A stretch of DNA of 35,286 nucleotides. Origin: Sphingobacteriales bacterium. Lineage in GTDB: Bacteria; Bacteroidota; Bacteroidia; Sphingobacteriales; Sphingobacteriaceae. Position numbers and translations under genes: made by a program. Numbering within the stretch: the stretch's first letter is position 1; the number at the start of each line of letters is the position of its first letter. The notes beneath the pieces are model-generated. The model was not told where the DNA came from and did not search any database. It saw only the letters and a program-made list of their open reading frames with translations. Positions 8,435 through 13,626 of this stretch are shown here, piece by piece. Location: positions 1 to 35,286 of the forward strand of contig JAATFW010000223.1 of assembly GCA_015654985.1 (NCBI GenBank). Reading direction: 5' to 3'.

Positions 8435-8565
8435 GTTGAATGATCCCAAAGTTCTTAATCCTATTTATATCCCGGCAGAATGCGCACTTTTTCCTACGCT
8501 TTTTAGTCTATATCAACAGTGATATCTACTTGCCTAAGTGGCTAATTGCTTCCGGGGCGAAATTT
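8435..8565 (+). pseudogene. Decayed partial copy of the AAA ATPase gene at 10008
   Basis: The DNA aligns along its length with 10303-10443 inside the intact ATPase gene: shared blocks include TGAATGATCCCAA, ATTTATATCCCGGCAGAA, CAACAGTGATATCT and CCTAAGTGG. It corresponds to about residues 100-145 (NDPxVLNPIYIPAE and SLPKWLI in the intact protein). The copy has lost its frame, with small deletions (the TTTTTGGG segment) and a stop. It is joined directly to an Rpn tail at 8434 and stops matching near 8565. It shows that this locus, or a relative, was once present twice. Confidence 0.75.
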
Positions 8566-8675
8566 ATCACGTCGGCATAAGTATCCTAAACTTGCAACCG
8601 GCGAAGCTACATCGACAGGGAGGGAATCCCTGGTGAAGGTTGAAGAGAAGGCATTATAAACAGTAACAGATGTAT

Positions 8676-9491
8676 TTACAATCCAAGTACTATGTCGATA
8701 CTAAGCCCTGTTGTTTTTGCAATCGTTTCAACAGGAATTCCTTCTTTTTTTAGCGAACGGGCGATTGCTATTTTCTCCTGCTCTGCTTTTGCACGTTCTT
8801 CTCTTACCCCCCATTTATATAAAGGGTCACGCTCTACCTTAAAAAATGTTTTTACTGATTCCATAGCGGCCTCAAATTGATCTACTAAATTACGAATTTG
8901 TACTAATATCTGCAACTGGTTAAAATAACGGTTCTTCGAAAGGTCGCTGCTGGTTTCTGCGGTTACCGCCTTCAGAACCTGGGCAATCACCTCTTCTGCC
9001 GGATCTGCTCCAAAATTCCCCAATACGGCTAATACCTTTTCTTCCGGTCTGCTGGCCTTTAAGAAAACCTTGTAGTCGATTTCCGACAGGTTGATAATGT
9101 GGTACCAGTAATGAAGGTCTTCCTCGCACAGAGTATCTTTCATGCTGAGCTTCTCACTGCCCATATACAGCACATACTGTTTTACCGGCAGCTTATGCTT
9201 CTGCCAGGCCATTACCCGGTATTCAAGCATCCTTGCCAGCATATTCGGATCATTCTGCGACTGCCATTCTATGTTCAGAATATAGGTTTGTCCACTGCGG
9301 TCGGTTACCAAGGCAAGGCGGTCAACTTCCCGCTCTTTGGTATGCTGAAGCTTACTGGTCAGGATTTCCTTTTTTACAATCTCTATGCCCAGGATGTTTT
9401 TGATGATTCCAGGAAGGGCTTCGTCCTGATTTTCTTTTAGGATCTTATCGTACCGACCGGGCAGATCTGAAGGCCCCGAAGTTTCTGACAT
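8676..9491 (-). CDS. Rpn-family recombination-promoting nuclease / putative transposase
   Basis: About 271 aa, intact. PD-(D/E)XK fold: the N-terminal helix YDKILKENQDEALPGIIKNIL, then the catalytic core with EREVDRLALVTDRSG (Asp) and ILNIEWQSQND (Glu-x-Gln in place of the usual Glu-x-Lys, as is typical for Rpn proteins), followed by MLARMLEYRVMAWQKHKLPV. The C-terminal part has the family tail EEGIPVETIAKTTGLSIDI-like repeat preceded by AKAEQEKIAIARSLKK. I chose the ATG at 9489-9491 (MSETSG); an ATG eight codons upstream is possible. Family members (E. coli RpnA-E) are DNA endonucleases that raise RecA-independent recombination and have been linked to phage defence. It is the only undamaged Rpn gene in a zone full of Rpn fragments. 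Confidence 0.8.
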   Translation of the reverse strand: MSETSGPSDLPGRYDKILKENQDEALPGIIKNILGIEIVKKEILTSKLQHTKEREVDRLALVTDRSGQTYILNIEWQSQNDPNMLARMLEYRVMAWQKHKLPVKQYVLYMGSEKLSMKDTLCEEDLHYWYHIINLSEIDYKVFLKASRPEEKVLAVLGNFGADPAEEVIAQVLKAVTAETSSDLSKNRYFNQLQILVQIRNLVDQFEAAMESVKTFFKVERDPLYKWGVREERAKAEQEKIAIARSLKKEGIPVETIAKTTGLSIDIVLGL

Positions 9492-9627
9492 GGCTTTAGT
9501 TCGTGTTTTGTACATTCAAACTTTAAAAGTTGATGGTTTCATAAAATGATGCTGGTCACTTTCACAGGTCTGGTAATACAATAGTTAGTTCCTAACTCAG
9601 ATACCCAAATCCTAAAACTGATGAGTT

Positions 9628-9864
9628 TCATACATTGTATTTGAGCCCAAAAGCAGGAAAGACATCATGGAATACCTGGGATTCAGCAGCCAAACCAAAA
9701 ACTACCAAAGGTACATTGAACCTCTCCCCCTCAAACAGGTCGTTGAGAAATTCTATCAGGATCTCTTTTCGGGGTTCTGATAAGAAGTAGAAGCGGAACC
9801 CATAGTCAGTAAGAGGGTCTATATATTTGGTTGTCAGCGGTTGATTCAGATCGCTCATGTCCAT
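9628..9864 (-). pseudogene. N-terminal fragment of an Rpn-family (PDDEXK_2) gene
   Basis: The reading frame starts MDMSDLNQPLTTKYIDPLTD and continues YGFRFYFLSEPRKEILIEFL, NDLFEGERF, which is the hallmark N-terminus of the PDDEXK_2 subgroup of Rpn proteins. After about residue 52 it becomes VVFGLAAESQVFHDVFPAFG, which no longer looks like the family, and it stops at 78 aa, whereas complete members are about 280-310 aa. The catalytic residues are gone. Its most likely partner is the tail remnant at 8044-8332 of the same subfamily, with the intact Rpn gene and ATPase fragment now lying between. Confidence 0.65.
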
Positions 9865-9967
9865 AGTTACAAAATGCTGTCACTTTTAAAAAATCACAAA
9901 AACAAGTTCCTGTAATAAAGTTAATTTCATATTTAAGTTATTACAATACGATAAAGGAACACATCTT

Positions 9968-9975
9968 TATATTTG
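9968..9975 (+). promoter_or_regulatory. -7 box of the ATPase/nuclease operon (TATATTTG)
   Basis: TATATTTG is an exact TAnnTTTG -7 match 33 bp before the ATPase start codon. The -33 region around 9940-9948 has no clear TTTG, so the promoter is likely but not certain. Transcription would begin near 9982. Confidence 0.5.
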
Positions 9976-10007
9976 TTTAATTTCTTATAAGGTAAGTTAA
10001 AAATGTG

Positions 10008-11036
10008 ATGGAAAAAATTGCGATTAGAAACTTCGGGCCTATCACTCAGATAGAGATTGAAATTAAAGATATCAATCTCTATATAGGTACTGCCTCAAGC
10101 GGAAAAAGTACGGTAGCTAAACTGATAGCTATATTCAAAAGCGGACAGCTTTATCAGGCAGCAGATGCAATGGGCCAGTTTAGAAAAATGCTGGCCACCT
10201 ACAATATCGATTTTAATATTGGCATAAATACAAGCATCAGGTATGAACGCGACAGCCTTTACTACGAAATAAGGAGCGATTCCGTTGATACCAATTACGC
10301 GGCATTGAATGATCCCAACGTTCTCAATCCGATTTATATCCCGGCAGAACGCGTATTTTTCTCTACGCTTTCCCAATCGATTTTTGGGTTAATCAACAGT
10401 GATATCTCTTTACCTAAGTGGTTAATTGACTTCGGGGCAAAATTTGAAAAGGCCAGAAGCTCGATTAAACGTTTTACTATAGATTTCCTTGATGCCAGTT
10501 ATGAATTCCGTGACGGAACTGATTATATAGAGCTTTCAAATCAGACTACCATTAAAATGGCCCAGGCTTCCAGCGGGATACAATCGACGATACCGCTGTT
10601 ATTGGTCGTTCAGTATAATACTAAAAACACAAGACACAGTGACGATGTTTTCGTAATAGAAGAACCGGAACTCAATCTATACCCGTCCTCACAAAAAGAT
10701 CTGACTGAATTCATTATCCGCCGCATCAATCAATCGGGAGACAAGCTTATTATAACCACTCATAGTCCTTACCTGTTAACCACCATTGATAATCTGATAC
10801 AGGCGGAGAATGCGGCCCGGACGAATGACTTGCTTAAGGCTAAAGTAGAAAAACTGGTACCATCGTCATTGTGGATTAACTTTGACAATGTGTCCTGTTA
10901 TTATTTTAACGATGGAACAGCTAAATCTACCCTTGATCATGAGATCCGTTCTATTGGTCCATCTAATATTGACGATGTATCTGCTGAACTTGGCGAAACG
11001 TTTGAAAATCTGCTCACTCTAAAATACGCGGAATAG
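10008..11036 (+). CDS. OLD/ABC-type AAA ATPase, candidate defence protein
   Basis: ATP-binding protein of 342 aa in the AAA_15/AAA_21 (OLD/RecF-like) group. Residues 1-24 form the typical first strand pair (KIAIRNFGPITQIEIEIKDI). Walker A is GTASSGKST (Lys33), the ABC-signature-like loop is QASSGIQSTIPLLL (about 186-199), Walker B is VFVIEEPELNLYP (Glu218-Glu219), and the H-loop is LIITTHSPYLL (His252). There is no TOPRIM domain after it, unlike full OLD nucleases; the C-terminal ~80 residues are unassigned. An in-frame GTG lies at 10005, but I prefer the ATG at 10008. The next gene begins 3 bp after the stop and encodes a PD-(D/E)XK-like protein, so the pair resembles sensor-ATPase plus effector systems such as Septu or PARIS without matching either. 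Confidence 0.85.
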   Translation: MEKIAIRNFGPITQIEIEIKDINLYIGTASSGKSTVAKLIAIFKSGQLYQAADAMGQFRKMLATYNIDFNIGINTSIRYERDSLYYEIRSDSVDTNYAALNDPNVLNPIYIPAERVFFSTLSQSIFGLINSDISLPKWLIDFGAKFEKARSSIKRFTIDFLDASYEFRDGTDYIELSNQTTIKMAQASSGIQSTIPLLLVVQYNTKNTRHSDDVFVIEEPELNLYPSSQKDLTEFIIRRINQSGDKLIITTHSPYLLTTIDNLIQAENAARTNDLLKAKVEKLVPSSLWINFDNVSCYYFNDGTAKSTLDHEIRSIGPSNIDDVSAELGETFENLLTLKYAE

Positions 11037-11039
11037 ATA

Positions 11040-11486
11040 ATGGCGTGCGATAACCTTAGATCAATTTTGAACAGCGATGCCGCCTGCTTTTCCACTGCAG
11101 GCAGTGCAACCGAAAATGGTAAGAAGTTTTTCTTTAACAATCCCGCAAATAAAAAAATATGCCGGGTACATGTGGACAACTGCCTCATTAAGGATCAGTC
11201 AATAAAGAAATGCGACTATTTATTTGAAATTCAGGAAGACAGCAGATATTATCTGGTAGAGCTGAAAGGTAAATCTATTGACATTGCAATTGAACAGATT
11301 ACCAGTACTTTTGAATTTGTAAATAAAAAGATCAAGGCACCTGCGGCAAGTTATACCGGAATAATCGTCTCCAGTGCTGTTCCAAAAGCAGCAAATCAAA
11401 AATTCAAAAATCTTCAGGATAAACTATTTCGCGATAAAAAGCTACTGGTTAAAAGAAAGCAAAATCAGTATGAAGAAAGAATATAG
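11040..11486 (+). CDS. Small PD-(D/E)XK-like nuclease partner of the ATPase
   Basis: Protein of 148 aa. The centre reads CRVHVDNCLI, KKCDYLFEIQEDS and YYLVELKGKSIDIAIEQI: an Asp, then a beta-strand with Glu-x-Lys and a following helix, which is the PD-(D/E)XK nuclease pattern (Asp about 58, Glu about 75, Lys about 77). The second half (YTGIIVSSAVPK, then a basic tail FRDKKLLVKRKQNQ) could bind nucleic acid. It lies 3 bp downstream of the ATPase, with no intervening promoter, so the two are one translational unit. Small proteins with VDGC-CDYL-VELKG motifs next to such ATPases occur elsewhere in Bacteroidetes as far as I recall, but I know no named function. Nuclease activity is inferred from motif only. 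Confidence 0.65.
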   Translation: MACDNLRSILNSDAACFSTAGSATENGKKFFFNNPANKKICRVHVDNCLIKDQSIKKCDYLFEIQEDSRYYLVELKGKSIDIAIEQITSTFEFVNKKIKAPAASYTGIIVSSAVPKAANQKFKNLQDKLFRDKKLLVKRKQNQYEERI

Positions 11487-11686
11487 ATTTCATTATCCTT
11501 AAAAGGACAAGATAATTTCAAAAATTTGCACATCCTTCAAGATAAAGCAACGAAGATCTGCCCAAAACAAAAAAACAAGAAGATGATATATCTTTTTTAA
11601 GAGGTTCCGGTTCGCAATTGCCTAAACATGACAAGTAATTGGGCTATATAACCTGGAATTTGAGGCCCCATGCAAGGTACTATTTT

Positions 11687-11757
11687 GCCGGTTCTCCCGG
11701 CTTTCATTTCTTCTTCGCCTTGAGAGCGGCGCGTACTTTCCTGACGAAAGATAATGG
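11687..11757. repeat. Direct duplication, copy 1 (Rpn gene 3' end with hairpin)
   Basis: The stretch from about 11677 to 11757 matches 13295-13376 with few differences and one-base indels. Each copy starts with GTACTA, contains the perfect hairpin GCCGGTTCTCCCGGC (11687-11701 here, 13305-13319 in the other) and runs into the same Rpn C-terminal codons (FVRKVR). The plus strand carries a T-rich stretch after the hairpin, so it may act as a weak terminator for plus-strand transcripts. Confidence 0.6.
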
Positions 11758-12628
11758 AACTGTTGCTGCTTCGGCTGCTTGCTCGTCTGAAAAACCGAAT
11801 TTTACAATCAGGTTCTCTACAAAGAGATAGCTCTTTTTCTCTGCCCCCAGTTCAATCCCTTCCTGGCGGGTAAGTTCCTTTACTGTTTCAATAATACCCA
11901 TAACGTTTGTCCTTCCTGTTAAGCTGTCGATTTCACGATCAAAGTTACGATTTAATTCCGGATTTTTTACAAAGATCATGTTGGTTAAGAACCAGATAAA
12001 GCGTTCGATCTGTTCATGCGAATACCGCCCGCTGGTGATCATCGCACGGGCGATCAGCGTCCGCTCAGCGTTAAGCTGTTCCTCCGGCACCTTGCCTTCA
12101 AGCAGCGCCTTGCGGGCCGTTAAAACGATCAGGGCGAAGGGGTTGTCCATGGCAAGGAGTTCCTCTTCCGAATGATCGAAGATATGATACGTCCGGTACT
12201 TATAGATGATCTCTGTATCCAGTACCTTGCGGCGGTAATGGTCGGGCCGCTTCTGCTGCTTATCGCCTGTAAAGACAGCGATGGCTGCCACCGGGGCATT
12301 GAACCGGTCGAACAGGCGGAGCCCATACTCAAACATCCTGCGGCTGAAACCGGCTTTATTACCACCCTCGAATTCCAGATGGATGAGGATAAATTCAACG
12401 CCCCCTTTTTCAATACACTTTCACCAGCAGGTCGGCATTGCGGGTGCCGCCCTTCTTCTGCCGCTCCGGGAAAATCTCCCTAAGCTCTTTGTCCATTATT
12501 TCCAGAGGCTGGTCGAAATCGAAGATCTCATCGGCATCGGGATAGAAGAAGCGCAGCAGGTCGGGGAAGTTTTCTTCGCAGGCGCTCTTCATTAATATGT
12601 CCGTCTTTTTACGGGGATGATCAGCCAT
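11704..12628 (-). pseudogene. Rpn-family nuclease gene with one frameshift
   Basis: Two minus-strand frames make one Rpn-type protein of about 307 aa. The first (from the ATG at 12626-12628) reads MADHPRKKTDILMKSACEEN, NFPDLLRFFYPDADEI and TRNADLLVKVY, then stops at 12413. The second resumes at once as EKGGVEFILIHLEFEGGNKA, GFSRRMFEYGLRLFDRFNAP and continues to the tail FVRKVRAALKAKKK at 11704. One extra T at about 12415-12417 (GTG TAT T GAA AAA) explains the shift. The catalytic core is NADLLV (Asp) and HLEFEGG, where Glu-x-Glu replaces the usual Glu-x-Gln, so activity would be doubtful even if the frame were restored. A sequencing error near the A5G5 run cannot be excluded. Confidence 0.75.
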
Positions 12629-12701
12629 GACAGGATCAAAGCTAACATGCTTTGCAGAAATCGAAAATGACCTGCGTCACTTTTAGCGATTTACATCTGA
12701 C

Positions 12702-12718
12702 ATATGTTGGAAACATAT
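12702..12718. promoter_or_regulatory. Palindrome between antitoxin remnant and Rpn gene
   Basis: ATATGTT-GGA-AACATAT is a perfect 7-3-7 inverted repeat about 75 bp upstream of the frameshifted Rpn gene and touching the stop codon of the antitoxin remnant. It is operator-like; function unknown. Confidence 0.25.
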
Positions 12719-12860
12719 TAATCTTCCAACAATTCGTCAAAATCATCATGCATGATATCCCTGCCCCTGACACTTCCAAACTTCGGCTGGGAGATTCTTT
12801 CATTAAGAAGCCTGGCAGGACGGTTTACTTCCTTTTGTACCCCAACCCCAAGGAAATAGC
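12718..12860 (-). pseudogene. C-terminal remnant of a DUF2281-type antitoxin
   Basis: The minus strand encodes VQKEVNRPARLLNERISQPK then FGSVRGRDIMHDDFDELLED and a stop at 12718-12720. The pattern PKFGSxxGxxxMxxDFDEPLEDF is the C-terminal signature of DUF2281 antitoxins, which pair with PIN/VapC or RelE toxins. No start codon or N-terminal helix follows upstream, where the frame turns into unrelated sequence, and no toxin follows downstream. It is a dead fragment of about 40 codons. Confidence 0.5.
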
Positions 12861-12869
12861 CCGGCTTCC

Positions 12870-13016
12870 CTATACATGGTCAGTCTGGGCGGTTCCGTTT
12901 CCTTTTAGTATATCCAGGGTTTCCTGAAGGTACGCTATGTATCTGTTCTTTTGGACGTTTTCATCCAGCAACAGCTTTACCTGCTCGGCTCTTGCGTGAG
13001 TTAGAAAAACTGCATT
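12870..13016 (-). pseudogene. Short open stretch with coding look, unidentified
   Basis: Minus-strand frame reads LTHARAEQVKLLLDENVQKN then RYIAYLQETLDILKGNGT and stops at 12870-12872. The residue pattern is that of a charged helix and looks more coding than random, but there is no ATG, the stretch is under 50 codons and I cannot name the family. It overlaps the start of the plus-strand antitoxin remnant, so at most one of the two is correct over 12986-13016. Probably another fragment in this scrap region. Confidence 0.25.
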
Positions 13017-13138
13017 TAATTAAAGTCCTGAAAGAAGATATTACTCCCGCTAAAACCAAACTATCTGATAAATACAGGGGAACTATCAGTAAAGAGCAGG
13101 GAAAAAGCCTGCCCTTGCTGAGGCTTGTGAGACAATAG
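12986..13138 (+). pseudogene. Remnant of a type II antitoxin gene
   Basis: Plus-strand frame reads RLLRELEKLHLIKVLKEDIT then PAKTKLSDKYRGTISKEQGK and SLPLLRLVRQ before TAG at 13136-13138. The block KLSDKYRGxxSKEQGxS is typical of small Bacteroidetes antitoxins that precede PIN toxins. The N-terminus is missing and the last dozen residues look frame-shifted, since the family normally ends with an acidic/aromatic MRxEW-like tail. The PIN toxin remnant follows 20 bp later on the same strand, which supports the assignment. Confidence 0.5.
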
Positions 13139-13158
13139 ACGAAATAACCGGCAATAGT

Positions 13159-13294
13159 TGTTGACTGGATACCAATATTGTAATTGAGGTATTTTCCGGA
13201 AATAAAGACATCGCCGGTCAAACAAACAAACAAACTGGATGATTTTTATATATCCTCTGTGCGGTGCCGGGTGAACTGTATACAGTCATTAATA
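13159..13294 (+). pseudogene. Remnant of a PIN-domain (VapC-like) toxin gene
   Basis: Plus-strand translation gives LDTNIVIEVFSGNKDIAGQT then NKQTG at 13165-13233, the N-terminal strand and first catalytic Asp region of a VapC/PIN ribonuclease. After a frame change it continues FYISSV (about 13240-13257), and after another GELYTVINS (about 13270-13296), matching the next PIN motif, FYISSVVLGELY. So a toxin gene is recognisable over about 45 codons despite at least two frameshifts. It ends abruptly at 13294, exactly where the duplicated Rpn tail begins. With the antitoxin remnant before it, this was a vapBC-type module. Confidence 0.6.
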
Positions 13295-13439
13295 GTACTA
13301 CTTTGCCGGTTCTCCCGGCTTTTATTTCTTCTGCGCCCTTGAGTGCGGTCCGTACTTTCCTGACAAAGCTTACTGGTAGCCTATCTAAGCTAAAACCAGG
13401 AAGCTCCGTAGAGTCATCGGTATCAATATTACATTTCAT
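13295..13439 (-). pseudogene. Duplicated Rpn C-terminal tail
   Basis: Minus-strand reading from the ATG at 13437-13439 is MKCNIDTDDSTELPGFSLDR then LPVSFVRKVRTALKG. The part from LPVSFVRKVR on copies the end of the Rpn gene at 11704 (VPLSFVRKVRAALK) at DNA level (13295-13376 against 11677-11757). One inserted G shifts the frame, so the protein reads past the original stop into KAGRTGKVVLL. The upstream 30 codons are not clearly Rpn. It is a truncated copy, not a working gene. Confidence 0.6.
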
Positions 13440-13535
13440 CTATAAAACTGTTCTTCAAAGGAAGATGAGAGATCGACAACTTGTTTTATATGCAGCTTAT
13501 ATGAACTCGCATATAAAACAAGTTCATCTTAGTTT
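13431..13535. repeat. Interspersed palindromic repeat, copy A
   Basis: The left part (ACATTTCATCTATAAAACTG onward, about 45 bp) and the right part (AAAACAAGTTCATCTTAGTTT region) match 26533-26600 closely. Copy A carries an additional segment that forms a perfect 15-bp stem, AACTTGTTTTATATG (13478-13492) with CATATAAAACAAGTT (13510-13524), around a 17-nt loop. A further GTTCTTC/GAAGAAC pair (13450-13456, about 13542-13548) encloses it. Possibly a miniature mobile or REP-like element. Confidence 0.6.
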
Positions 13536-13626
13536 GTTTCGGAAGAACTAATTAGTGCGGAGTCCTGGGGCAGATGCTTTCTCCTTAACTAAAGGACATA
13601 GACGAGTACGATACCATGTTGCATCG

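Noticed and set aside
8676-9864. Classical insertion sequence with DDE transposase
   Set aside because: Rpn-family genes are often annotated as transposases, but they are PD-(D/E)XK nucleases; no terminal inverted repeats or target duplications were seen around them.
12652-12927. 91-codon plus-strand frame
   Set aside because: Antisense to the DUF2281 antitoxin remnant, with no coherent protein features.
13264-13551. 95-codon plus-strand frame
   Set aside because: Joins the last PIN-toxin remnant codons to antisense of the Rpn tail and the palindromic repeat; a chance fusion, not a gene.
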